Notes: generated by a model not told the origin, from the sequence alone. 64,000 nucleotides of DNA from Leifsonia xyli (GCA_001647635.1 CP014761.1:1736001-1800000), one strand, 5' to 3'. Counted from the stretch's first letter, positions 1-7,695 are shown. Translations and numbers: made by a program.

Positions 1-393
1 GCCACTCCCGGGACCGGTGCGCAGCCGGTCGTTCGCGTTCCAGCCCGGCGGCGGGGAGACCTGGCCCACCCACGGCGCGGTGCCGAGGAGCGCCCCGCTG
101 ACCAGGATGCTGCAGTCGCCGTCCGCGTCGGAGACGCACGTGGCGAGCGGCGTGGTGTCCGTCTGGGTGGCGAACAGGCCGAGCGTGGCGCCCGCGAGCG
201 GACCGACGGTGGTGTCGTCCACCCGGTCGCCGCCGACGCGGATCGTCACGACGGCCTCCCCCGGCCCGGGAGCCGGGACGGCGGCAGCCGCCGGGGATGC
301 CGCGGCCACGCTCGCGAGCACGGCCAGAGCGAGTGCTCCCAGCCCGACCGCCAGCCGTCGTCGCCGTTCGATGCCCGATCCCATCCGCCCCAT
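1..393 (-). CDS. Secreted protein, N-terminal part (SpaA/prealbumin-like fold), cut by window edge
   Basis: An uninterrupted frame reads from an ATG at 393 off the left edge of the window (131 codons). The first 40 residues form a signal peptide: MGRMGSGIERRRR, then an Ala/Leu/Val-rich core, then an ASPAAAA cleavage region. The mature part begins with beta-strand-like sequence (VVTIRVGG, ATLGLFAT) and two cysteines in the pattern TCVSDADGDC. This resembles the SpaA/prealbumin-like domains of actinobacterial surface proteins that often precede a von Willebrand A domain. That family link is an inference from sequence style. A second ATG nine bases downstream (384) is an alternative start. The rest of the gene lies outside the window, so a sorting signal cannot be checked. 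Its upstream region holds TTATCCACA, a perfect DnaA-box match. Confidence 0.7.
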   Translation of the reverse strand, partial: MGRMGSGIERRRRLAVGLGALALAVLASVAAASPAAAAVPAPGPGEAVVTIRVGGDRVDDTTVGPLAGATLGLFATQTDTTPLATCVSDADGDCSILVSGALLGTAPWVGQVSPPPGWNANDRLRTGPGSG

Positions 394-475
394 GCGACCA
401 CTCTCAGCCACGGGGAGGGGGCTCCACAAGGACCGTCCTGAGCGCTGTGGATAACCGCCCCGGCTCGGCGAGGAG

Positions 476-1384
476 CTACTGCACCGAGGTCAGCCGCACC
501 AGGTTCCGCGCGGCCATCGCGATGGTGAGCGGGCCGACCCGCGGCACGAACACGCTCGCGCGCTCGCGGACGGACGGGTCGAAGTTGGTGAACTCGGCCA
601 CATCAACGCAGATCGCGCCCTCGCGGATCTCGTCGCCGCGGATGAGCTCGAACGACCGCGACGGCACCGCGGAGATGACGACGTCGGCGGTCGCCAGCGC
701 CTCGGCCCGCGTCACCCCGGAGTCGCGCACGTCGTGCGTGTGGCGGCCGATCGCCGGCTCGAACGTGACCGAACCGGTGAGGTCGAGGGAGTGGACGAGC
801 GCGCCGTCGTTCGCGAGCATCGCGGCGAGCGGGCGCCCGACGAGCTCGCTGCGGTTGATCACGCAGGCGGTGACCCCGGCGAGGGGCGCGCTCGGGTCGG
901 TGCCGCGCATCCCGGCCTTCTGCAGCAGCTTCAGGATGGCGAGCGGCGTGCACGGCAGGATCGCGCGGACGGACCGGTCCGGGTCGACGAAGCGCTGGTT
1001 CTCGTACAGGAGGCGGCTCCAGAAGGAGTGCATCCCCTCGACGTCCTTGCGCGGGTCGACGAGCTCGCGCAGCCAGCGGTCGCCGCGCGGGTCTGTGAGC
1101 GGGTAGTAGAGGAAGACTCCGTCGACGTCCGGGTCGAGGTTCGCCTCGGCGACGGCCGCCTCCACGTCCTCCGGGGCGACGTGTCGCAGGTCGAACTCGA
1201 TGCCGACGTCCTGGAAGCCGCGGCCGGCGAAGCGCGCGTACGTCGCCGCGGGTCCGGTCTCTTGGCCGAGCAGGCCGACCACGCGGAGCGAGCGGCCGTC
1301 GGCGGCCAGTCGCGTGACATCCTCGCGCACCTGCGCGCGGAACTCCGCGGCCACTCCGGACGGATCGAGTTCGGTCGCGGTCAT
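476..1384 (-). CDS. Methylenetetrahydrofolate dehydrogenase, MTD1-like (NAD type)
   Basis: 302-residue protein of the FolD/MTHFD superfamily. The start at 1384 is chosen for GGAGGCGGC directly before ATG. Visible family motifs are KDVEG (113-117), LPCTPLA (143-149) and an NRSELVGRPLAAMLANDGA loop in the Rossmann domain. Wording around these (YYPL, ENQRF, INRSE, LANDGA) recalls yeast MTD1, the monofunctional NAD-dependent enzyme, more than E. coli FolD. The Tyr of the YxxxK motif is present (Y49), but the cyclohydrolase Lys is Ala (A53). Yeast MTD1 has Thr there and lacks cyclohydrolase activity. C145 matches the conserved Cys of MTD1. I infer a dehydrogenase making methenyl-THF with NAD and little cyclohydrolase activity. 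It lies 37 bp downstream of the MFS gene on the same strand. Confidence 0.85.
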   Translation of the reverse strand: MTATELDPSGVAAEFRAQVREDVTRLAADGRSLRVVGLLGQETGPAATYARFAGRGFQDVGIEFDLRHVAPEDVEAAVAEANLDPDVDGVFLYYPLTDPRGDRWLRELVDPRKDVEGMHSFWSRLLYENQRFVDPDRSVRAILPCTPLAILKLLQKAGMRGTDPSAPLAGVTACVINRSELVGRPLAAMLANDGALVHSLDLTGSVTFEPAIGRHTHDVRDSGVTRAEALATADVVISAVPSRSFELIRGDEIREGAICVDVAEFTNFDPSVRERASVFVPRVGPLTIAMAARNLVRLTSVQ

Positions 1385-1421
1385 GCCGCCTCCACCACAC
1401 GTGCGCTCATATGCAACGAGC

Positions 1422-2855
1422 CTAATCGGCCTTCGCAGCGCCCTGCTCCTCGGGCTCCGACGCACGCGGCTGTTCGCGCCCGATCGAGCGCAGGCTGCGG
1501 TCGAGCACCGTGATGAGGAGGAAGACGATCGAGATGCCGATGACCACCCACCCGAGCACGTGCAGTCCCCCGGTGGTCGCTCGCTCTCCGTACACGTTGC
1601 CGTAGACGACGGAGGCGACGATCGCGCCCAGGTAGAAGAACGTCCGCAGCAGACCGGCGGAGGAGGCGATCCGCTCGGGCTCCGCCTGGTGGTAAAGCGT
1701 GTTCTGGATGGCCAGGTTGTTGAGCCCCTGCGGGATGCCGAGCACCAGCATCGTGACGACGAGGTACCAGATGGGCGTCGCCCCGGTCATGAACAGCACC
1801 AGAATGCCCGCCGCGAGCTGGGCGATGGAGCCGATGAGCAGCTTGCCGAGCACCTCCGGTCGCCGTCCGAATGCGAGGGCGACGGCGATCCCGGCGGCGA
1901 AGACGGGCAGCAGCACGAGGCCCGCGGCGGTCGGGTCGAGCGCGCGCCCGTTCTCGAGCCACTGGGTGAAGCCGTAGACGAACGTGTACGAGATGGTCGC
2001 GGTCAGCAGCGAGCGCGTGTAGGTGAGCAGCAGCGGCCCGTTGCCGCCGAGCACCCGCAAGTCGATGAAGGGCGAGTCGACCCGCAGCTCCCGCCACACC
2101 AGTGCGGCCCCGGCGACCAGCGCCACCGGGACGAGCCACAGCGTCCCGAGCGCGATGTTCTGCAGGAAGACCAGCAGCGCCAGCATGGCCACCGCGAAGA
2201 ACAGGATGCCCAGACCGTCAATGCGCGGACGCTGGTCGCGCGGCGGCTCCAGCCCGGTCCGTCGCGGGAGGAAGATCGCACCGAGGACGACGCTGGCGAT
2301 GCCGAGCGGCAGGTTCACCGCGAAGGTGGCACGCCATCCCCACGCCCCGATGAGCAGGCCACCGAGCGTCGGGCCGACGACCGCGACCGTCTGGGTCGTC
2401 ACCGAGAGGACGGTGAGGATGACCGCCGGCGAGGCGACGCCCGTCCGCTTACCCTCCGCACGGATGAGGTGCATGGCCGCGGGGTAGCCGGCGCACGTCC
2501 CGAGCCCGAGCACGACGCGGGCGGCGACGAGCCACCACACGCTCTCGGGTGACTCCGGGATGAGGAGGCCGATGGCCCCGGCGACCGCGACCAGCGCCCC
2601 ACCGGCGAGGTACAGCCGCTTCACCCCGAAGATGTCGACGAGCCGGCCGACCAGCGGCTGCCCGATCGCGGTAGCGAGGTAGAGGGCGGAGACGAGCCAC
2701 ACGGTCTCGGACGCCGGGGCCCCGAGGGCGATGCCGATCGGCGCCAGTGCGACGGCGATGATCGCCGTGTTGATCGGGTTCAGGATGGCGCCCACCATCA
2801 TGGGCGCGAGCAGCCGGCGGTCGAAGCGGCCGGCCGGTGCGGGCTTCAGGGCCAT
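1422..2855 (-). CDS. MFS drug-type exporter
   Basis: 477-residue polytopic membrane protein of the major facilitator superfamily, probably DHA2-like. About 12-14 hydrophobic segments are visible. GRLVDIFGVKRLY matches the MFS motif A loop between TM2 and TM3, and VVGPTLGGLLIGAWGWR matches the antiporter motif C. No signal peptide, as expected. Start ATG at 2855 shares one base with the TGA of the upstream MarR gene (TGATG), so the two are translationally coupled and form marR-MFS. This arrangement usually means the regulator controls the exporter. Substrate cannot be told from sequence. The C-terminus is a short charged tail (EPEEQGAAKAD). Confidence 0.9.
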   Translation of the reverse strand: MALKPAPAGRFDRRLLAPMMVGAILNPINTAIIAVALAPIGIALGAPASETVWLVSALYLATAIGQPLVGRLVDIFGVKRLYLAGGALVAVAGAIGLLIPESPESVWWLVAARVVLGLGTCAGYPAAMHLIRAEGKRTGVASPAVILTVLSVTTQTVAVVGPTLGGLLIGAWGWRATFAVNLPLGIASVVLGAIFLPRRTGLEPPRDQRPRIDGLGILFFAVAMLALLVFLQNIALGTLWLVPVALVAGAALVWRELRVDSPFIDLRVLGGNGPLLLTYTRSLLTATISYTFVYGFTQWLENGRALDPTAAGLVLLPVFAAGIAVALAFGRRPEVLGKLLIGSIAQLAAGILVLFMTGATPIWYLVVTMLVLGIPQGLNNLAIQNTLYHQAEPERIASSAGLLRTFFYLGAIVASVVYGNVYGERATTGGLHVLGWVVIGISIVFLLITVLDRSLRSIGREQPRASEPEEQGAAKAD

Positions 2856-3292
2856 CAGTCGAGGATCCGTTCCAGCACGGAGGTGGCTGCAGCGAGCGTC
2901 ATCAGCTCGGCCTGGGACACCTGCTCGGCGAGCGCCTGCTCCAGCCACGCGACGCCCGCCTCGCGCTGACCGGCGATCTGCGCCCATCCCGCCTCGGTCA
3001 GGTCGACGATCTGGCGGCGGCCGTCGTTCGGGTCCTGGCTGCGGGTGACGAATCCGAGCCCTTCGAGCGCCTCGACGATCGCGGCCATCGACTGCGGGCG
3101 CACGCGTTCGGCGAGCGCGAGGGCGCTGACGGTGGAGACGCCGCCCTTGCCCAGCCGCGAGAGCGCGGACGCCTGGGACGGCGTGATGTCGTCGTTCGTC
3201 GTCTCGCGGAGCTTGCGAAGCAGCCGGGCGAGCACGGCGCGGAGGTCGACGGCGGTCTGCCGCGGGGTGACGTCGGGGTGCACGTTGGTCAT
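2855..3292 (-). CDS. MarR family transcriptional regulator
   Basis: 145-residue winged-helix regulator. The recognition helix region reads ITPSQASALSRLGKGG..., followed by the wing (TRSQDPNDGRRQIVDLT), which is the typical MarR signature with DxR in the wing. First gene of an operon with the MFS exporter (TGATG overlap) and divergent from the isochorismatase-fold gene. Two palindromes sit in the 55-bp divergent spacer immediately beside its start codon, so it probably represses itself, the exporter and perhaps the divergent gene. The ligand is unknown. Confidence 0.9.
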   Translation of the reverse strand: MTNVHPDVTPRQTAVDLRAVLARLLRKLRETTNDDITPSQASALSRLGKGGVSTVSALALAERVRPQSMAAIVEALEGLGFVTRSQDPNDGRRQIVDLTEAGWAQIAGQREAGVAWLEQALAEQVSQAELMTLAAATSVLERILD

Positions 3293-3298
3293 ATAGAC

Positions 3299-3324
3299 AG
3301 TCTAGACTGCACAGTTGTAACTGT
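3299..3324. promoter_or_regulatory. Paired palindromes, likely MarR operators
   Basis: The spacer between marR (minus) and the cysteine-hydrolase-fold gene (plus) holds AGTCTAGACT (3299-3308, perfect palindrome) and ACAGTT-GT-AACTGT (3311-3324, perfect arms, 2-nt centre). Their centres are 14 bp apart. Location next to both starts and symmetry fit a MarR dimer site; binding is inferred. Confidence 0.6.
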
Positions 3325-3347
3325 CGAGATTCCGAAAGGACGCCCTC

Positions 3348-3896
3348 ATGACCTCCGCTCTCCTCCTCTGCGACTTCCAGAACGGCATCGCCGGTCGCCC
3401 CGGGATGGAGGGAGCCGTCGAGGCCGCCGCCCGCGCCCTCGACACAGCCCGCTCCCGCGGCATCCCGGTGGTGTTCGTGCGCGTCGCGTTCCGACCCGGC
3501 TACCCCGAAGTGGCCGCCTCCAACCAATCCTTCGGAGCCCGCACGGCGTCCGCCGGCGACGCGATGCACCTCGACAGCCCGTACACGCAGATCATCGACG
3601 CGCTGGCGCCCCGCGCGGACGAACCGGTCGTCGTGAAGAAGCGGATCTCGGCCTTCGCGGGCAGCGACCTCGACGTGCTGCTGCGCGGCCTCGGAGCCGA
3701 CGAGCTGGTGATCGGCGGCATCGCCACCAGCGGCGTCGTGCTGTCGACCGTGCGCCAGGCCGCCGACCTCGACCTCCGCCTCACCGTGCTGGCCGACGCG
3801 TGCGCCGATGCCGACCCCGAGGTGCACCGGGTGCTCACCGAGAAGGTGTTCCCGCGGCAGGCGACCGTCGCGACGGTCGACGAGTGGATCGGGTAG
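3348..3896 (+). CDS. Isochorismatase-family protein without the usual nucleophilic Cys
   Basis: 182-residue cysteine-hydrolase/isochorismatase fold. Start ATG has AAAGGA 9 nt upstream. The N-terminal catalytic Asp is present (LLLCDFQNG, D9) and the Lys region reads VVVKKRISAF (K97/K98). At the usual nucleophile position the motif is GIATSGVVLST: where family hydrolases have ATDVCV, this protein has ATSGVV, so Cys is replaced by Val130. True isochorismatases also work without the Cys, hydrolysing a vinyl ether, so loss does not prove inactivity. Divergent from a MarR-exporter operon. Substrate unknown; candidates are an isochorismate-like vinyl ether or a non-hydrolytic role. Confidence 0.85.
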   Translation: MTSALLLCDFQNGIAGRPGMEGAVEAAARALDTARSRGIPVVFVRVAFRPGYPEVAASNQSFGARTASAGDAMHLDSPYTQIIDALAPRADEPVVVKKRISAFAGSDLDVLLRGLGADELVIGGIATSGVVLSTVRQAADLDLRLTVLADACADADPEVHRVLTEKVFPRQATVATVDEWIG

Positions 3897-3921
3897 CTCC
3901 GTCGTTCTGCTGGCGAATCCG

Positions 3922-3965
3922 GGTTTTCCAAAACCTTTGACACCCGTTCGAGGGTGGAATTAGGT
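3922..3965 (+). promoter_or_regulatory. Xylanase promoter with overlapping inverted repeat
   Basis: GGTTTT-CC-AAAACC (3922-3935) is a perfect inverted repeat two bases upstream of TTGACA (3937-3942), a perfect -35 box. A weak -10 (TTAGGT, 3960-3965) follows after 17 bp. An operator touching the -35 box upstream of a secreted polysaccharidase suggests repression, for example by a LacI-type regulator. Confidence 0.55.
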
Positions 3966-4008
3966 GGGTCGCGCAACAAATCCACTACCGATACGAAGGA
4001 GTATCCGC

Positions 4009-5130
4009 GTGACCTCTCGCCTCAGAAGCGGCCTGATCGCCGCCGCCGTGCTCGGCGCCGGCGCCGTCATCCTCGCCCAGGGAGCTGCATTCGCCGCCCC
4101 GCCCGCCACGCCTCCCGGGCACCAGCCGCACGTCCCCGCGGACTCGCTCCGCGCGCTCGGGGACGGCGTCGGCCTGCGGATCGGGACCGCCGTCAACACC
4201 GACGAGCTCGCATCCAACGCCGCCTACCGCGACATCACCGCGAACCAGTTCTCGACCGTGACGCCCGAGAACGCCATGAAGTGGGAGAGCGTCGAGCCCT
4301 CTCAGGGCGTCTACAACTGGGGGCCGGCCGACCAGCTCGTCGCCTTCGCCCAGCAGAACGGGCAGCTCGTCCGCGGGCACACGCTCGTGTGGCACAACCA
4401 GCTCCCCGCGTGGCTGAACGCCGCCCTCCCCTCGATGAGCACGGAGCAGGTGCGCGCCCTGCTCAAGAAGCACATCCAGGATGAGGTCACCCACTTCAAG
4501 GGCAAGATCTGGCAGTGGGATGTCGTCAACGAGGCGTTCAACGACGACGGCACCCCGCGCGACACGATTTGGCTGCAGAAGCTCGGCCCGGGTTACATCG
4601 CCGACGCGTTCCGATGGGCGCACGAGGCCGACCCGAAGGCGCTCCTCTTCTACAACGACTACAACATCGAGTTCACCGGGCCGAAGAGCAACGCGGTCTA
4701 CAGCCTGGTGCAGCAGCTGCAGAAGCAGCGCGTCCCGATCGACGGGGTCGGCTTCCAGACGCACCTCGACACCCAGTACGGGCTCCCCGACCTGAAGGCG
4801 AACCTGCAGCGCTTCGCCGCGCTCGGCCTCAAGGTCGCCGAGACCGAGGTGGATGTGCGAACGACGCTGCCCGTGACTCCGGTCGAGCAGACGGCGCAGG
4901 TCGGGGCCTACGTGTCCACCCTGCAGGCCTGCCTCGCGGTGCGTGCCTGCATCTCGTACACGATCTGGGGCTTTGGCGACGCGTACTCGTGGGTCCCGTC
5001 GACCTTCCCCGGTGAGGGCGCCGCGCTGATCTACGACGAGAACCTGCAGCCCAAGCCGCAGTACTACGCACTGCAGGACACGCTCGCCCTGGCGTCCGGC
5101 GCCCCCGGCCACACCGGCCCGCGGCGCTGA
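4009..5130 (+). CDS. Secreted endo-1,4-beta-xylanase, GH10
   Basis: 373-residue glycoside hydrolase family 10 enzyme that would cut beta-1,4-xylan outside the cell. Start GTG 4009 is chosen for GAAGGA 8 nt upstream. The N-terminus is a Sec signal peptide (SRLRSG, hydrophobic core, AFA-APP cleavage). The GH10 core is complete: TPENAMKWES, GHTLVWHNQ, WDVVNEAF with the acid/base Glu175, YNDYN, QTHLD, and the nucleophile Glu280 in ETEVDV, then WGFGD. No carbohydrate-binding module or sorting signal is present, so it is probably released into the medium. Single-gene unit with its own promoter; the palindromic element at 5139-5191 may end the transcript. Confidence 0.95.
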   Translation: MTSRLRSGLIAAAVLGAGAVILAQGAAFAAPPATPPGHQPHVPADSLRALGDGVGLRIGTAVNTDELASNAAYRDITANQFSTVTPENAMKWESVEPSQGVYNWGPADQLVAFAQQNGQLVRGHTLVWHNQLPAWLNAALPSMSTEQVRALLKKHIQDEVTHFKGKIWQWDVVNEAFNDDGTPRDTIWLQKLGPGYIADAFRWAHEADPKALLFYNDYNIEFTGPKSNAVYSLVQQLQKQRVPIDGVGFQTHLDTQYGLPDLKANLQRFAALGLKVAETEVDVRTTLPVTPVEQTAQVGAYVSTLQACLAVRACISYTIWGFGDAYSWVPSTFPGEGAALIYDENLQPKPQYYALQDTLALASGAPGHTGPRR

Positions 5131-5138
5131 CCCCCACG

Positions 5139-5191
5139 ATTCGGGCCGAATGCGCGCTGCTCCTCACGAATGGCGCGCAGTCGGCACGAAT
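5139..5191. repeat. Intergenic imperfect palindrome, dispersed repeat family copy 1
   Basis: Left arm 5139-5157 and right arm 5173-5191 are 19 nt each and complementary at 17 positions, with a 15-nt loop. Arms start ATTCGGGCCGAATGCGCGC. The right arm, read as reverse complement, matches 16 of 18 bases of the long hairpin arm at 19356. The loop carries another CACGAAT. May also terminate the xylanase transcript. Confidence 0.65.
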
Positions 5192-5283
5192 GCCCCTCTG
5201 CCGCGGCCGCCGCGAGAACGCATGCATTACTAGCCTGGCTAGCGATAGGCTGTGGCCGGGGCGAGCAGAGGGAGAACCGCACG

Positions 5284-5814
5284 ATGGCGCAGCTCACAGC
5301 GATCCAGGACCGACTGCGGGCGCTGCTCGCCGACGAGCGCGGGCTCGAGCAGCTGCTCGAGCCGCAGCCGTCGTGGTACCCCGTCCTGCTCCGCCAGCTC
5401 GAGCTCGCCGTCGGCGACCAGCGGATCATCTACCTCGGCGCCGCAGCGGCCTCCGGCCTGTCGACCGTGACGCTTCGCGTCGGCGTCTTCACCGACCGCA
5501 TCGTGGTGGCGGCCGAGGTCATCGATGACGGGACGCCGGGCGCGCAGGTCGTCACCCGCGTCGAGAGCCGGGCCGGGCTGCTCCGTTTCGAGCTCTCCGG
5601 CGGGTCGGAGGCGGACAACGCCGAGGAGACCTCCTGGTCGGGAGGCTTCCGCATTCGCGCCTTCTATCAGTCCGGCCTCACCGTGACGGTCCCGGCCAAC
5701 ATCGTGGACACCGAGGCCAAGCGGGTGTCGGTCCGCGCCGTGCTCGACGGCATCCGCGCCGACCTGCAGGCGCGCCCCGGCGACCCGCCGACGACGTGGG
5801 AAGACCCGGCATGA
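5284..5814 (+). CDS. Hypothetical protein, actinobacterial
   Basis: 176 residues; family not recognised. Start ATG 5284 follows GAGGGAGAA. The protein is soluble in appearance with no signal peptide or membrane segment. It begins with a charged helix (AIQDRLRALLADERGLEQLLE), continues with alternating beta-like strands (QRIIYLG, STVTLRVGVFTDRIVVAAEV) and ends with a helix and a Pro-rich tail. The next gene starts inside its stop codon (ATGA), so it is translated together with a VOC-fold protein. No function can be assigned. Confidence 0.75.
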   Translation: MAQLTAIQDRLRALLADERGLEQLLEPQPSWYPVLLRQLELAVGDQRIIYLGAAAASGLSTVTLRVGVFTDRIVVAAEVIDDGTPGAQVVTRVESRAGLLRFELSGGSEADNAEETSWSGGFRIRAFYQSGLTVTVPANIVDTEAKRVSVRAVLDGIRADLQARPGDPPTTWEDPA

Positions 5815-6206
5815 TCTCTTCGGCCGTCTACCTGAGCTATCGAGACGCGCCGGCCGCGATCGCGTGGCTGGAGGCGCTCGGCTTCGACGTGATCCAGCGA
5901 CACGATGCCGCCGACGGCTTCGTCACACACAGCGAGCTGCGCCTCGCGGACACCGTCGTGATGCTGGGGACGGACACGGTCGCGGTCGAGCCTCCCCTCG
6001 TCGGCGCCTCGACCGGCGTCGGCACCTACCTCGTCACGCCGGACGTCGACGGGATGTTCGCCCGCGCCGTCGCGGCCGGGGCGACCGTCGTGTTCCCGCC
6101 CGAGGACACGGACTGGGGCACCCGTCGCGCGCGGGTGCTCGACCCCGGCGGCCGGGAGTGGAGCTTCGGCTCGTACCGCCCCGGCGAACAGTGGTCGCCG
6201 AGTTAG
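5811..6206 (+). CDS. VOC family protein (glyoxalase/bleomycin-resistance fold)
   Basis: 131 residues. ATG overlaps the stop of the preceding gene (ATGA). The fold signature is visible: SSAVYLSYRDAPAAIAWLEALGF at the start of the first beta-alpha-beta unit, a central TYLVTPDVDGMFARAVAAGA and a terminal RVLDPGGREWSFGSY. This is the one-domain form that dimerises. A metal ligand at the end (W in place of the usual terminal Glu/His) is doubtful, so enzymatic activity cannot be claimed; a ligand-binding or resistance role is equally possible. Confidence 0.85.
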   Translation: MISSAVYLSYRDAPAAIAWLEALGFDVIQRHDAADGFVTHSELRLADTVVMLGTDTVAVEPPLVGASTGVGTYLVTPDVDGMFARAVAAGATVVFPPEDTDWGTRRARVLDPGGREWSFGSYRPGEQWSPS

Positions 6207-6226
6207 TCAGCCAGCTTACTTTCTCG

Positions 6227-6232
6227 TAGGAT
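6227..6232 (+). promoter_or_regulatory. -10 box of leaderless transcript (hydrolase)
   Basis: TAGGAT followed by 6 nt and GTG 6239. The expected transcription start falls on the start codon, and there is no ribosome-binding site. Confidence 0.55.
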
Positions 6233-6238
6233 GGGGCT

Positions 6239-6970
6239 GTGAGCCGACCTCGACACCGCATCCGCACCTCCCTCGTCGCAGTTGTCGGCGTCCTCGCCCT
6301 GGTCGTCATCGGCTTCCTCGCGTGGGCCTCGACACCGATGATGGGCGACCGGACCGCCGCCCTCGAAGCGTGGCGCGACCCGGCGGTGAGCATCCACGAC
6401 GCCGGCGACGCCGTGGTGATGGAGCCGACCGGGCACGCGTCCGGGCAGGGGCTGGTCTTCGTGCCGGGCGCGCTCGTCGACCCGTACGCCTACCTCTACA
6501 AGCTCTCGGGCGCCGTGGCGGAGACCGGGCTGACCGTGGTCATCACCAAGCCGACCCTCAACCTGGCCTTCTTCGACCAGCGGCCGCTGAGCACATTCAC
6601 TGCGCACGCACCCGGCGTCGACGAGTGGTACGTCGGTGGTCACTCCCTCGGCGGGGTGCGCGCCTGCCAGCTCGCGGATGACCCGCAGGTGACGGGCCTC
6701 ATCCTGTTCGGCTCGTACTGCGCGAACGACGTCTCGGAGACGAAGCTCCGGGTGCTGTCGATCGGCGGCAGCCGTGACGGGCTGAGCACGCCCGCGAAGA
6801 TCGCCGCGGCGCGGCACCTGCTGCCGGCGGACTCCGAGCTCGTCGAGATCGACGGGATGAACCACGGCCAGTTCGGGGACTACGGCCCGCAGTCCGGCGA
6901 CGGCGTCGCGACCATCGACGACCAGACCGCGCGCGAGCGGCTGACGGAGCCGCTGGCGGCGTTCCTGTAG
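6239..6970 (+). CDS. Membrane-anchored alpha/beta hydrolase
   Basis: 243 residues. The N-terminus has basic residues followed by one hydrophobic segment (SLVAVVGVLALVVIGFLAW), which is an uncleaved anchor or signal peptide. The hydrolase part has the nucleophile elbow GGHSLGG, an acidic strand end (GGSRDGLS) and a late His (GMNHGQFGDYG), the order of a Ser-Asp-His triad. The sequence resembles actinobacterial alpha/beta hydrolases that hold VFVPGALVDP near the N-terminus. Substrate unknown. It appears leaderless, and its 3' end faces the fasciclin gene across a 44-bp palindrome. Confidence 0.85.
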   Translation: MSRPRHRIRTSLVAVVGVLALVVIGFLAWASTPMMGDRTAALEAWRDPAVSIHDAGDAVVMEPTGHASGQGLVFVPGALVDPYAYLYKLSGAVAETGLTVVITKPTLNLAFFDQRPLSTFTAHAPGVDEWYVGGHSLGGVRACQLADDPQVTGLILFGSYCANDVSETKLRVLSIGGSRDGLSTPAKIAAARHLLPADSELVEIDGMNHGQFGDYGPQSGDGVATIDDQTARERLTEPLAAFL

Positions 6971-6984
6971 GACACCCGGCACAA

Positions 6985-7028
6985 CGACGAACCGGCCGTG
7001 CAGCGATCGCTGCACGGCCGGTTCGTCG
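6985..7028. terminator. Perfect 44-bp palindrome between convergent genes
   Basis: Bases 6985-7028 are completely self-complementary, centred on GCGATCGC with CCGGCCGTGC arms and CGACGAA ends. Both flanking genes run toward it, so it fits a bidirectional terminator, although there is no clear U-tract on either side. Confidence 0.75.
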
Positions 7029-7038
7029 AGGGAATCGG

Positions 7039-7695
7039 TTACTTCGCCGGGGGCATCAGCACCGAGTCGATGAGGTACACGGTCGCGTTGGCGGTGTGCA
7101 CGCCGCCGCAGATCACGTTCGCGTCGTTCACCTTGAGGCTGTCGCCGGAGCCGCTGACGGTCACGTCGGAGCCCTCCACGGTCTTGTGGGTGCCCACGAT
7201 GTCCTTCGGCGAGAGCTGGCCGGGGACGACGTGGTAGGTGAGGACCGAGGTCAGCGTCGCCGCGCCTGCGTCGGTCTTCAGCGTGTCGATGGTGGCCGGA
7301 TCGATCTTCTTGAAGGCGTCGTCGACCGGAGCGAACACGGTGAACTGACCGCCGTTGAGGGTGTCGACCAGATTCACCTTCGGGTTCAGCTTGCCGGAGA
7401 CGGCGGCGACCAGGGTGGTCAGCAGCGGGTTGTTGCTCGCTGCGGTGGCCACCGGGTCCTCGGCCATGCCGGAGACCGAGCCGGCGCCAGAGGGGACGGC
7501 CTTGGCGTAGTCGGCGCAGCCGGGGCCGACGAGGTCGGCGGCCGGGTCCATCGACGCCGAGGCGGACGGGGTCGATGACTTCATCGGCGCGCTGGTGTCG
7601 CTGGACGCGGTGCCGGCTCCCGAGGAGCAGGCCGTGAGGGCGAGGGCCGCGGCGGCCAGGATTCCGGCTGCGGCGAGACGGGCGGTGGATCGCAT
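7039..7695 (-). CDS. Fasciclin (FAS1) domain lipoprotein
   Basis: 218 residues. The lipobox LTAC (Cys23) after a hydrophobic signal marks it as a membrane-anchored lipoprotein. A Ser/Thr/Ala-rich linker (about 24-50) precedes one FAS1 domain with its two signature boxes: [15 protein letters not shown] (H1) and LTYHVVPG (H2). Related proteins include MPT70/MPT83 of mycobacteria. RBS GAAGGAGAAG lies just upstream of ATG. It is divergent from a membrane molybdopterin enzyme. A fasciclin/oxidoreductase neighbourhood under an ECF sigma factor is known in actinobacteria; no sigma or anti-sigma gene is visible here. Confidence 0.92.
   Translation of the reverse strand: MRSTARLAAAGILAAAALALTACSSGAGTASSDTSAPMKSSTPSASASMDPAADLVGPGCADYAKAVPSGAGSVSGMAEDPVATAASNNPLLTTLVAAVSGKLNPKVNLVDTLNGGQFTVFAPVDDAFKKIDPATIDTLKTDAGAATLTSVLTYHVVPGQLSPKDIVGTHKTVEGSDVTVSGSGDSLKVNDANVICGGVHTANATVYLIDSVLMPPAK

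Noticed and set aside
446..454. Perfect DnaA box (TTATCCACA on the minus strand) before the first gene
   Set aside because: Only one box is present and no dnaA/dnaN or AT-rich region is near; a single 9-mer can be chance.
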